Origin: Sycobia sp. Sy_11 | Lineage: Eukaryota > Arthropoda > Insecta > Hymenoptera > Epichrysomallidae | Direction of reading: 5' to 3' | Length of the DNA stretch: 64,000 bases | Assembly: GCA_018907035.1 (NCBI GenBank) | Contig: JACCIC010000293.1 | Location: forward strand, 146,001 to 210,000 | Part shown: positions 54,089-62,810 of the stretch, piece by piece | Layout of the letters: every line of letters starts with the position of its first letter | How positions within the stretch are numbered: the stretch's first letter is position 1 | Notes under the pieces: generated by a model | The model's input: the letters and a program-made list of their open reading frames with translations, nothing else | Database searches by the model: none | What the model was told of the DNA's origin: nothing | Position numbers and translations under genes: made by a program

Positions 54089-55698
54089 CGGCAGCTATAC
54101 AAGTAAAAATGTGCCAGAGATTAACAATATGAAACTTATACATTGGCTCTGTATATTAAATAAAAATTACATTGGATGCCTAAATTAATATTATTAAGAA
54201 ATCCCTTATATATATATATATATATATATAGCTGAGCCGAGCAATATCAAGACCAATCTTGATATTGCTCGGTCTCGTATCGAAATTCAAGACAATACTA
54301 ATACAAGATTGTATAAAAAAGTTTCAAGAAAAAACCAAGACCTGAAGCACAAGAATATTGACTTGACTTAAGTTTTTTATTTAGATTACAAATTAAGATT
54401 TTTTATTAAGATATTACAAGAATCTTAATCTTGATAACAATACATTTTTTTAAATCTGCCATACATTATTGGAAACTTAAAGGTTATTAGAGACGATTAT
54501 TACGTGTCGAGTACGTATCCGCTTACTTTGTCATAATCAAATGCCTATTTTCTAGACAAAAAGAAAATTATAATATTTATTTACACGAAAAGAACTGATA
54601 AAAAAAGTTATTTAAGTTATATTTGTATTCATTGTTAAAATCATTGGTACTCTTCATTATATCAAATTACAAATAATGAATGTGTGTCGTAGATTAAATA
54701 TTGTATGCATTTTAACACAAGCATACAGAGAACTGTCATTAATGAAGCGATTGCATAAGTCTTCCTAATTCTATTTTTTATGTTAAAAGATTCTTCTTCT
54801 TATTATTATTTTTACATACACTTTTATACAGGTATAATATATTTCCAAATACACTGAAGTCTTGAAAATAACACTTTGAAACAAGGAGTCAAGAACAACC
54901 AGGAAATGGTACTATTAACTACCTAATCAAATCGCAGCACGCCTGCAATATCTTTCTGTCACCAACAAGCACAAGAGTTTTAGCAGCTTTGTATATAGTA
55001 TATAGATACTATGTAGAGGCGTTATTCGCGCGAGTGTCTAAGAACAAGACAGAGAGAAAGAGAGCTTGCTCTCTTAAAACAAAACACGCGAGGACAAGAC
55101 TTCTATTGCAATTGCAGGGTTGAAAAGTAGTCATCATTATATTGTACAAAAAAGAGCCGCACAGGGAAGACTTTTCTAGTTGCTTTGTTTGAAATTCAAA
55201 AACTTGAGTGTGACTCGATTTGATGAACGATCTTTTTCAGGCGGAAGTATCTTAATGTCAAAGCGTAGGTGTTCGTTAAAAGACGAATCGATAAGAGCGG
55301 TATTATGCATTAATCAATGGATGAATAGTTTAAAAAATAATATTTGTACAAGTCTGTTATAATAAAATTATTTTTATATCTTATCTTTTATTTACTTTTT
55401 CATAATTTTTCATAATTTTTCATAATTTTTTAATTAATTTGAAATAATTCCTTATAATAGTGTTGATATGGGAGATTATTATGCTTTAAAATATTTGTTT
55501 GGTCTTGCAATTGTCTTTATATTATATAAGTAAATGTGCTCCCAATTTTCAAAATTAAAATTAATATTTTCATGACAAGACCAAGACAATACAGACAACC
55601 TCAATACTGAAACAGCCAAGACAATATTCTAATTAATGATACTTTCGATATCAAGATAATATTTTTAATAAATCTCGTATTGTCTTGGTATTGTGAAG

Positions 55699-55750
<52 letters not shown>

Positions 55751-56824
55751 CACACTTTACTCTCATTATTTATATTTTTATTCACAATAGTCAACATTTA
55801 CGTAAAACTCATATAGAATGCGCGACGATCTTACGGATGATTTTTTTTCTTCTCAAACATCAATCGGTCGATTTCATACTTTTCTTTCGCCAAAATGAAA
55901 AGACTAATGAGCTTGTTGTAATGCACGCGGTTGTTAATATAGATCAGTAGGGCGCTGGAATCCCCTTCAAAATGATCGTGCATTTTCGTTCAAAAGGATC
56001 GTGCATTGCAAGGATCAAACATTTTCTATATGTTGTAACATTTTTGTTAACATTTTTCTATATGTTAACAATTTCTATATTTTGTAGTTTTATACGAATA
56101 TCGCTAATACGAGAAAATACACACAAAGATTTTAATATCGAGGATTTTTTTCAAAAGGTGCGTAATAGCCTTTGAATAGTAAAAATTCGAGAAGTATAAT
56201 TTATATAATTTATAAATCCATTGTTTCACGACATCGTAACAAAATACAAAATTATTTTGTATTTCTTATACATTGAAGACTAATAATTCAACAGCCACTT
56301 GTGAATAATAAAGACCAATTAAACAACATATTTAACGTAATCGCACTTACCACCTGTACAAGTTCCAATTTATAATCCTCTAAATTAGTCATTGTAAGCT
56401 AAAACAGAAAGGTTAATTTACAAATTAAAATCGACGATACATTAATCAATTTTTTAAATACTTCTAATAACACTTCCAAATCAATGAAAACAATAAATAT
56501 TTTAAAAAAATTTAATTCGCCAATGAAGAACTATACAAAATTCGCTTTTGTTTACCTGTTATATTACTTTTGTACAAACTATCCTCGACTGTAAATCAAG
56601 GGGGGGGGGAGTCGAACCGTCACGCGAGATTCAATCGCTTTTATCGGAGTACATTTAGATATACGCGTGTAGCGAGTAGAGAAGCGTATGGTGAACTCTT
56701 GCGCGCCGAAAGTAAAGCTAGAACGAGGAGGACATACTTCATATAGTTTTGTATCGTAAGCACTGCTTCCCTCTCTTAAAATACTCTGGTCTCCCTCTCT
56801 CTCTTCCTCTCCCCCCTTCTCCCG

Positions 56825-56884
<60 letters not shown>

Positions 56885-57348
56885 CCCTCTCTCAATATAA
56901 GGCATTAGTAACCGATATTGGCATGACCATGTGTCACGCAGCAGTTGAACTGTTAATATTTTCTGCAATACAAAAACTACTTTTTACAGACAAATGTTCG
57001 TGTCTGAGCAACTTATTTTTATTGCTTATAAAACGAATTAATAACAAAGAATCAGATACTAGTAGTGAATTCTTTCCGCTTTCTTAATAATTTTATTACG
57101 CATTTTAAACGATTGAACAAATTTGCAGGAAAATTCGTTTTTTTTTTCAAAAGAAATCTTTTTGAACTACTGCTATCGAAAATTTTATCATAACTTGATA
57201 ACACCAAGGAACAATTCAGATTAATTACTTCCTATACTATTTATTCTTATATAAACATATCAATATCATAATCATCATCTCTTCATTATCATCAATTATA
57301 CAGGCTACGTCCACCTCATTATTATCAGCTATCTATGTATAATACCCA

Positions 57349-57399
<51 letters not shown>

Positions 57400-60300
57400 C
57401 CTATCTCACTAATCCCATTAACTACATATGCAACGACGCATCTTCGATGGGACCTGTCATCGCCGCCCTCAGAACGAGAAGGAACGGGCGGAGAAGAAGT
57501 CGAAGGCCGAGCTCGAGTACGTGAGGGCCTGGCTGAGCTCGCGCCGTGAGCAGCAGAGCCTGCGCGCCGCCACCACGCGTAACCAGCTGGCGAGGGATCT
57601 GAAACGGTGCGAGCAGCGCGAGAATCTGGAGCGCGACATCACCGCCAGGGTCGCCGAGTTCCTGCGCGGCAGCATTCGAGTACGTATCTGTGCGCGCGTA
57701 CGCTTGGTACGCGAGGACAGGTGTTACGTATGTACAGGAAGGGCTGGCCAGGGGGTGTCGAAAAGTAACGGGGACCGAGTAAAGGGGGGGGGCGGGATAG
57801 ATCGTAGGAGGAATCGAATCGGCCAATGGGGTGCGACTGTTGATCGATAATGGGATAAGTAAACGGTGGTAATACCGGCCGGGGTGTTTGCGCATGTATT
57901 AAGAACGTGCTGAGGGACTCCTGTTTCTTGTCACTGCATTTGTTCGTCAATGGAATTATGATGTTTTTTTTTTTTTTTTTTTTATCTTTAGCAAAACGAC
58001 TGTACCGCCGTCAATTGGTCAATAGTCGGGAGCAACACCGCGCTGGAACTCTTATCGCGCTCGAGACGCGTGTCTGTTTGTACCGCCGGGTTTCGGCGTT
58101 CATCAATGACGAGATATCGATTGAAAATTAGCCGCGTTCCGCGTATCCCGCAACTTCGCGAATGGACGACAAAGCGTAAAAAATCGGCGCACTTGTTCGC
58201 GAATACCGTCGCCGGGCCGTTGGTCGGCGTTTTCCGAATACCTAAATTGCCTCGCGTCTATCCGAAAAGGGCTTCAGACGAATTTTTTCTTCGCCTTCGC
58301 ATTCTCATTGATGATCGATGCATTAGTCAATTTCGTGCCTTTTTTTACAGCTGCACAATCAATTATTAATATCGGAAACGACGATGAATCCTGCCGTTAT
58401 GAACACGCTATCCGAAAATAATGTAGTAGTCAAACCAAGGGAAGAAAAGCTCGTTCGTTTCCACGCCGAAAAAAATATGTACAAAAAAGTATAAAAATAA
58501 AAAAAGTATGTCGTATCCGGCATACCCGACGATGACACCGATCAAGACAATGCCCATTTCTTTCTACAATTGCAGAAATTTTAGGCAGGTGGGATTTTTT
58601 TATTCTCGCTTCGTCCGAGCCAAACGGTTAGCCTATACAATGCTGTTTGGAAGTTTTATGAGAATGCTAAAGGAGGATGCGAATCAAAAGGGAATCTCTT
58701 GCACGCGGAGCAATTTGTTCTCCTATAACAAGCAGTTTCGGGCGAAAAACGGCACGGCACCAATTCTTCACTTTCACTGTTTACCTGATCTCGCGCTTTC
58801 AATTTAATAAAATGAATCGTAATTCTATAAAAAAAAAACCAATTCGAAATTATGAGATTAGAATTTCGAATTACAAAGTAAAAATTGTTCTGTTTTTGTT
58901 ACACCAACTGTGCGGAGTCTGTACTATATCACCTGGTTAGTATCGAAGCAATATTCGAGTTAGTCTTCTATAGGTTTCACTTCGATATTGTGCAAGTACA
59001 ATTAATAGCGATCAATAGTATATAATGATAAAGGAGATCTGGGAGCCTAAATAAGTCTGAACGTCTTTTCATATAAAGAAGTTAATAGAAGGTAAGGAAC
59101 ATAATAAAAACTGTTTCAGACTATCGAAGAAATTTGATGCGAAAACTTCTATTAGATAAAAATTCTAACAAAATTCTCGTTACTTTTCGATCTTACTGTG
59201 CATAATCATATCTCCTATCGTAAAATTTTTTAATCTGTGTGTGTTTGGGTGTGTGTGGGTGTATGCAGTACAATGTATAAAATTATAATGTTTTTGTAAT
59301 ATTGAACTTAGCCAATATGCGAAAAAATATTTTAAAAAATAAATAGATGAACACGATTCTTACACGTAGAAACACGTAATACGTTATCAGGACGATAAAT
59401 CTTAAAAATGAAAAAAAAATCTAAGAATGAAACATAGCTAAAATATCCAAGTACAAGGTAAGCGTTTCAAAATGTAACGGAAGGTATATGCGAGTTATGA
59501 AAAATTAAGCCCAAAACAATAATAAAGAAGCAAAATTTTCTATACCAGAAATAATACAATGTGTGATATAATAATAACTTAAGAGAATAAAACAATTACC
59601 TAATAGAATTTCAATGAGAATATTTTAGTTCATTGTTATAATTTATTTTTGTTTTTTTTTTAATATTAATTACATTAATTACATTGTTTTGGGACATGTG
59701 TCGGTGAGGGAGGGGGACAAAAAATCAATTTCCAGGGAGAAGTTAAGTAAGTATACTAAGTTAATAATAAATTTTAAAATCATCAGGTATTTGTCGTTAA
59801 AAAGAAATCATTCCAAACAAATAATAAAGGGGAACATTTTTGAGATGTTTAATTATGCGAAGGCCCATGAACTCTGTAAAACATTCTTTACAATTAAATT
59901 TTTTCCTTTTTTTCACAAAGGATATAAAGTCTGGCATCTGAGTTAGGAAGGGTCGCCAATTACAAGGTGCTTATAAAATCTAGACGTTTCCATATATAAG
60001 ATTCCTTGCTTTTGTACAATACAAGAAATCCAGTTTACGTATAATTATAGAGAATGCTTAAATTTTTTCGAAGAAAATTTTTTTTACATATTACTGTTTT
60101 CAACAATATTTTGAAATATCTGACAATATGTTTATCTGACTAATGTGAAAAAGAAATCGATCCAAAACTGATCGACAATGCCGTACAAAGTAAAAGTATG
60201 TATATTATATCTAAGACAAAAAAAAAGACATCCCACCCCACGATAAGAAAATTCAATCTGTGTATCGAACAAGAGACGCGTCGTGCCGTCCGAATCTTTT

Positions 60301-60467
60301 AATTTCCGGGAGCTTGGGGGGGGGGGTCTAATCGATCCGCGTATCGTACTTCGACAAATGTGCGCTGTATCGAAATAACGCATCTGACACCCCCAGCCCC
60401 ATCCCTCTTACTCCTTTTTTAAAATCTCTTTACTTATTTTATATTTCACTGTGACCCGGCTTTATAT

Positions 60468-60523
<56 letters not shown>

Positions 60524-60659
60524 GTAGATGAACGAGGAGAAAGCCCTGATGTGGACCAAGCGACGGCGCGAGGAAACGAAGAGCTACGAGAGGGAAATTC
60601 ATCGACTGCGCGGCGAGATCAACAAGAAGCAGGCCGCCCTCGACGAGCTTCAGCGCATG
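42021..60659 (+). CDS. DRC9: DRC9/IQCG-like axonemal coiled-coil protein (4 exons, 3' end missing)
   Basis: Four exons join in one frame: 42021-42244, 44075-44315, 57473-57679 and 60528-60659, giving 268 residues so far. The product is highly charged and almost wholly coiled coil after residue 75. Compared from memory with vertebrate IQCG: the stretch ALEECTDALAIY near residues 40-51 matches a conserved N-terminal block, the motif AEFLR sits in the same place, and the 44-residue last exon lines up without gaps, with its Trp at position 9 and a terminal Met. IQCG/DRC9 is a subunit of the nexin-dynein regulatory complex, which controls dynein activity in motile cilia; in insects that means sperm tails and chordotonal cilia. 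The family ends in an IQ calmodulin-binding motif; no such exon is seen before 64000, so the gene is probably cut by the window end. Exons are about 65% GC in AT-rich introns. The alternative is an unrelated coiled-coil protein. Confidence 0.72.
42503..42544. repeat. (CT)n microsatellite
   Basis: Uninterrupted CT units in DRC9-like intron 1. Confidence 0.97.
43836..43880. repeat. (TA)n microsatellite
   Basis: Uninterrupted TA units. Confidence 0.97.
44007..44036. repeat. (TA)n microsatellite next to a splice acceptor
   Basis: TA units ending 38 bases before DRC9-like exon 2. Confidence 0.97.
44075..44315 (+). CDS. DRC9: DRC9-like exon 2 (coiled coil)
   Basis: The acceptor CGCCATATAG ends at 44074 and the donor CGG|GTATCC is at 44315/44316. 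The exon adds one base of a split Ser codon and 80 codons. The peptide begins HWLEDLLHGARL and then runs as a Glu/Arg/Ala/Leu heptad coiled coil ending LLAMR. It is strongly GC-rich between two microsatellites, (TA)n just before and (GA)n just after. Several other frames are open here only because of the base composition. Confidence 0.75.
44357..44387. repeat. (GA)n microsatellite
   Basis: GA units 41 bases after DRC9-like exon 2. Confidence 0.95.
44892..44930. repeat. Perfect 12-bp inverted repeat (15-nt loop)
   Basis: GTAGGTAAATCT at 44892-44903 and AGATTTACCTAC at 44919-44930 flank a 15-base loop. It lies in DRC9 intron 2, away from any exon. No other element parts are recognised around it. 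Confidence 0.7.
46143..46204. repeat. (TA)n microsatellite, longest TA run in the window
   Basis: About 31 uninterrupted units. Confidence 0.97.
46253..46331 (-). other. tRNA-derived relic with pol III terminator
   Basis: On the - strand the sequence has a box A-like GTGACATAGAGG followed by ATAATCCG, a segment GCGAATCAGA at the anticodon-arm position, and a box B-like GAGTTCAAGTC. It ends at TCGGACG and is directly followed by TTTTTT (46258-46253). Layout and several blocks match arthropod tRNA-Arg. The acceptor and T stems no longer pair, so it is not a working tRNA; a tRNA pseudogene or SINE head is most likely. Confidence 0.5.
46390..46690 (-). mobile_element. Possible solo LTR
   Basis: A 300-bp, CpG-containing segment stands out from its AT-rich surroundings. 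On the - strand it reads like an LTR: a G-rich upstream half with direct GAGCTGAG/GAGTTTG-like motifs, then a polyadenylation signal AATAAA at 46432-46427 about 40 bases before the likely end. A TG start (TGTTGTA, near 46688) can be proposed, but no target duplication was found, so the borders are approximate. No internal retroelement genes are adjacent. Confidence 0.33.
47217..47258. repeat. (CA)n microsatellite
   Basis: Uninterrupted CA units. Confidence 0.97.
47708..47923 (-). CDS. Acid phosphatase exon 6 (C-terminus, stop)
   Basis: The acceptor TTCGTTGCAG ends at 47924. The 71 codons run LLFWPGHGDKFSVLKLKDFQ, then FCPISEYLNIVKDIIP, and finish SPCVQRV before TGA at 47710-47708. The C-terminal CPxxxY...xxxIP pattern and the Cys residues are typical of insect members. 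No hydrophobic tail or GPI-like end is seen. A possible polyadenylation signal on this strand lies near 47158-47163. Confidence 0.88.
   Translation of the reverse strand: MLFWPGHGDKFSVLKLKDFQEFCPISEYLNIVKDIIPLDGEEAQILSNEEISPRNIFMIDYFPKSPCVQRV
47708..56392 (-). CDS. Histidine acid phosphatase (venom acid phosphatase-like), 6 exons, nested in DRC9 intron
   Basis: Six - strand exons join in frame: 56392-56351, 53096-52986, 51229-50958, 49039-48877, 48750-48421 and 47923-47708, about 377 residues, close to the usual family length. The family hydrolyses phosphomonoesters through a phosphohistidine intermediate. The RHG motif (LFRHGART) lies at residues 15-22. A second conserved Arg sits in SSDHDRTKMS near residue 90. 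The C-terminal proton-donor motif is YSGHELN. LYPP and PWQPIP follow the insect pattern. Residues differ at two key places: the Pro of RHGxRxP is Asn, and the Asp of the HD motif is Glu, as I recall for bee venom Acph-1. No signal peptide is seen in exon 1, although relatives are secreted or lysosomal; an acceptor just before it suggests an upstream exon. Confidence 0.88.
48421..48750 (-). CDS. Acid phosphatase exon 5 (HD/HE motif)
   Basis: The acceptor CCTTCATTAG ends at 48751 and the donor AGG|GTAAGA lies at 48421/48420. The 110 codons start KAANGRLPDWYTDELFETL, the usual LPxW segment, and contain KIFLYSGHELNLAAFVRAHG, where His-Glu stands at the proton-donor position. AIIMEKLRNKENQLFV matches the strand that follows in the family. 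Confidence 0.92.
48877..49039 (-). CDS. Acid phosphatase exon 4
   Basis: The acceptor ACGTTGCAG ends at 49040. One base completes an Arg codon from exon 3, then 54 codons follow: YRQILMDVWISPEIEEEKKQ and on to CIQIYNVLAAH. The donor is CAT|GTTAAG at 48877/48876. The second half is AT-rich and diverges from relatives, but both splice phases fit and this is the expected middle helical region. Confidence 0.82.
50958..51229 (-). CDS. Acid phosphatase exon 3
   Basis: The acceptor GCGCACAG ends at 51230. The exon opens AGKAQMHGFGCLLRARY, continuing LTN from exon 2 exactly as in relatives (LTN-xGK). It contains SSDHDRTKMSLLLVLAGLYPP with the second active-site Arg, then PWQPIPFRYESKERDLLLKG. It ends in phase 2 at GAG|GTAGGC (50958/50957). 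GC content is high compared with the flanking introns. Confidence 0.9.
51592..51622. repeat. (TG)n/(CG)n compound microsatellite
   Basis: TG units, then CG units, then TG units: an alternating purine-pyrimidine tract. Confidence 0.95.
52986..53096 (-). CDS. Acid phosphatase exon 2 (catalytic RHG motif)
   Basis: The acceptor ATCTTTTTTAG ends at 53097 and the donor AAT|GTAAAA lies at 52986/52985. The exon has 37 codons, phase 0 on both sides. It starts LFRHGARTNSK, which carries the nucleophilic histidine, and ends with YGFEQLTN, the place where family members have GxLTN. The Asn in place of the usual Pro in RHGxRxP is clear in the sequence (codon AAC). Confidence 0.88.
53146..53195. repeat. 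(TA)n microsatellite
   Basis: Uninterrupted TA units about 50 bases upstream (in gene sense) of the phosphatase exon 2 acceptor. Confidence 0.97.
54035..54087. repeat. (TA)n microsatellite
   Basis: Uninterrupted TA units. Confidence 0.97.
54237..54272. repeat. Perfect 16-bp hairpin (4-nt loop)
   Basis: CCGAGCAATATCAAGA is followed by CCAA and then its exact reverse complement. The stem can extend by GAG/CTC past a single bulge. It follows directly after a (TA)n run at 54207-54230. It lies in the first modelled intron of the acid phosphatase gene and starts the repeat-rich segment described next. Confidence 0.9.
54237..55691. repeat. CAAGACAATA-rich repeat element, probably non-autonomous
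   Basis: CAAGAC recurs at about 54250, 54288, 54337, 55094, 55576, 55582 and 55619, and in inverted form (GTCTTGG) at 55682. CAAGACAATA occurs at both ends, and the inverted ATTGTCTTGGTATTG closes the segment before a (GT)n run. This end-weighted pattern suggests a MITE-like unit of about 1.45 kb. No transposase frame is seen, and exact termini and target duplication are not established. Confidence 0.4.
55700..55748. repeat. (GT)n microsatellite
   Basis: Uninterrupted GT units at the right edge of the CAAGACAATA element. Confidence 0.97.
56351..56392 (-). CDS. Acid phosphatase exon 1 as modelled (may be an internal exon)
   Basis: The ATG at 56392 gives MTNLEDYKLELVQV and runs to a donor GTG|GTAAGT in phase 0, which joins directly to LFRHGART of the next exon. 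Upstream, a pyrimidine-rich acceptor (ACCTTTCTGTTTTAG, ending at 56399) would extend the exon to 56398 and keep the frame open (Leu-Thr before the Met). So this is probably the second exon, with the signal peptide or 5'UTR further upstream; I could not identify that exon. Confidence 0.7.
56827..56881. repeat. (CT)n microsatellite
   Basis: About 27 uninterrupted units. Confidence 0.97.
57355..57398. repeat. (TA)n microsatellite
   Basis: Uninterrupted TA units upstream of DRC9-like exon 3. Confidence 0.97.
57473..57679 (+). CDS. DRC9: DRC9-like exon 3 (coiled coil)
   Basis: The acceptor CGCCCTCAG ends at 57472 and the donor CGA|GTACGT lies at 57679/57680. The exon has exactly 69 codons in phase 0 on both sides. 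The peptide starts NEKERAEKKSK, includes EYVRAWLSSRREQQSLR, and ends AEFLRGSIR. All heptad positions suit a long helix. It lies 13 kb from exon 2; the phosphatase gene occupies part of that intron on the other strand. Confidence 0.75.
57680..60527. other. DRC9-like intron 3
   Basis: GC-rich to about 58330, with an acceptor-like T tract and ATCTTTAG ending at 57992 and open + frames behind it (to 58131 and 58369). The peptides are not recognised and have no place in the DRC9 frame. The rest is AT-rich. Confidence 0.4.
60475..60517. repeat. (TA)n microsatellite next to a splice acceptor
   Basis: TA units ending ten bases before DRC9-like exon 4, where a pyrimidine tract would normally lie. Confidence 0.97.
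60528..60659 (+). CDS. DRC9: DRC9-like exon 4 (coiled coil with conserved Trp)
   Basis: An acceptor ACACGTAG ends at 60527 and a donor ATG|GTGAGC lies at 60659/60660. The 44 codons are in phase 0 on both sides. The first codon happens to be ATG but is internal. The segment has Trp at position 9 (EEKALMWTKRR) and ends in DELQRM. In the vertebrate family the next segment leads into the IQ motif; nothing like it is seen in the following 3.3 kb. Confidence 0.75.
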
Positions 60660-61021
60660 GTGAGCGGGGTTCGGTATTTTTATCGTTTTATTTTATTTAT
60701 TTACTCATTGATTGATTCTGTTTATTTATTGATTTATTTATCATTTCCTTGCCGCGCATTTTAAAAACTAAAGAGGGTCTCGGCGACGTACAGCCGCGAG
60801 CTCCGGCTCGACAATGATGATTACTTCCGAAATATATATATAAATATATATATTTGTAACATAATTTATATGTAACACCAAGCGTCGTCGTCAGCGTTCA
60901 TATACTCGACGAGCGTTAAACGACCGATAGGATGGGTTATATTAACGAGGTAGGCGATTTTCGGCGGCTTTCATAGCGCGTAATCTTCCATCCCTATACA
61001 CACACACACACACACACACAC

Positions 61022-61058
<37 letters not shown>

Positions 61059-62810
61059 GACATGATGCTGTGAGCCGATATAAATCTTTTTTTTCTAAAG
61101 AAGTTCATTTGCGACTCCGTAATTCACGAGCTACTTTAATGATAAGATATCTCATTTTCTTGAAAATTAAATAAATAATATACACTATCATACGTCAAGG
61201 TAGTTGAAGTCATAGCAATTTTGAATTTCGGATTCTACAGGGATGATGATAAACAAGCACAGGCCGATTGTCATTCTAATAGAACTGTAAGATTTATGAA
61301 AAGATTTGGCGATTTTAAAAAACAACAGTCGATATAGTTTTTTTTTTCGTTTTTAAGAATATATTATGTAGAATATCTCTAAAACCTCTAGACCCATTTC
61401 GAATGTCATCGGGATTGCCTCGCTGAATCCGGATAAAATCCGTCATCGAAATCCCGGGGCCTCTTCTTGTCAGTTCTTTGTCAGAATATGTAATTAATAA
61501 TTTTCGCCTGTATGAACAAAAATGCGCAATATAAATTGATGCTCTATTTTAGAAATGTGATTGGCTAATGTGCATCGATCCCCATCTTCACATTATCATA
61601 TAATGTATTCTCCCTGGCAGAGCAAATAAAATTATTTTGATCGGTACAGGCGTCCAAATATAACAAATATAAACATTTTGACTAAGAGAGGGTGTCAGAG
61701 AGAGAGATAAACGTATATATATATATATAATACAAAGTCGACATCGGAAATTAAGATTTAGAGATCGACTTCTGCTGTCCTCACGTCCTTTCTAAACTAT
61801 TCATGAAAATGCACGAAGTCCATTTCGTATGAAATCGAACCTCTCGCCGCGTGTTCGATTGTCGACGGCCACAGAGTGAGAGCGCAAAGGTAGAGTCGCT
61901 TTGTCGTCCGTTCGAAGATGATATGTATAGAATCTTTTGTACTCTGAAGCTCCTTTTACATGCATATATACATACATACATACATACATACATGCATACA
62001 TATATATAATATCCATAACTGATGCGTCCGTCTTGCATTCGCGCGCAGCTGTGAATATTCAGCTCAACGTCTTGTGTTACGGTGAGCTCTTATGCTGCCT
62101 GTATATATATATAGAAATCGTGCATATTTTCCGATGGCCAATCAGATAACGAGAATGCCTGGGATGAGATCCGCTTCAACGTCGTTCATATACAGCAAAT
62201 GGAGAAGTGAGAGAGAAAGAGAAAAAGAAGCGGGGGAGAGAGATCGAGCGAGAGGGATGTGTATTTGTCAATACAAGTTTCGTACAAAAAAGGAGAGAAA
62301 GAGAGATATAGAGCTTTTTCGAATGTTCCGGTTCGAACGATATAATACACACATTTTCATAACACGCAAATATCTGTTTTTATATATAAGCTCTTCTGAA
62401 ACGAAAGAGATTTTTAATAAATTTGTATGTTTTTTAAAAAAAAAAAAAACGACCATATTTGAGTGCACGAACACCCTGCAAACTGTATAAAATAGGAAAT
62501 AAAATAATGAAAGTAAGAAGTGGAGGGAAGTACAGAAGAAGAGCGAAAAGGATGTGAAATTCCAAAAGAATAATAGGCAGATCTATAGAATTTTATATAA
62601 TCGAGAATGCAATTCTAGATATATGTTTGATAGCTTCAGAAGGGCCCTACATAATAAAGTGATTTTTGTTTTAATATATTGCTGCACATTAGAGCCTCCT
62701 TGAACTTGGTTCTCGCACTTTATCATTAAGTTTCATCGTATTCCGTCCATAATTCACCGTTAATGATCCGTTGAATACCAAAAAATGTCGCTCTATCGGT
62801 TACCGATGAA
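60660..62810. other. Downstream of DRC9-like exon 4, probably intron 4
   Basis: Starts GTGAGC. Holds (CA)n and (TA)n at 60998-61056, (CATA)n at about 61969-62002 and GA-rich DNA near 62205-62310. No IQ-motif exon is visible. Confidence 0.45.
60998..61056. repeat. (CA)n-(TA)n compound microsatellite
   Basis: CA units to 61024, then TA units. Confidence 0.97.

Larger units (their letters stand above)
56400..57472. other. Upstream of phosphatase exon 1, within DRC9-like intron 2
   Basis: Contains a long (CT)n run at 56827-56881, a C/G-mixed patch at 56590-56760 and a (TA)n run at 57355-57398. The promoter and any upstream exon of the phosphatase should lie here, but none could be fixed. Confidence 0.4.

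Noticed and set aside
57984..58369. Possible extra exon in DRC9 intron 3 after a T-rich ATCTTTAG acceptor
   Set aside because: The peptides are not coiled coil, no donor in phase closes them, and exons 3 and 4 already join in phase 0.
62092..62490. 132-codon frame rich in Arg/Glu, considered as the DRC9 C-terminal exon
   Set aside because: The charged part comes from GA-rich DNA; no IQ motif and no suitable acceptor.
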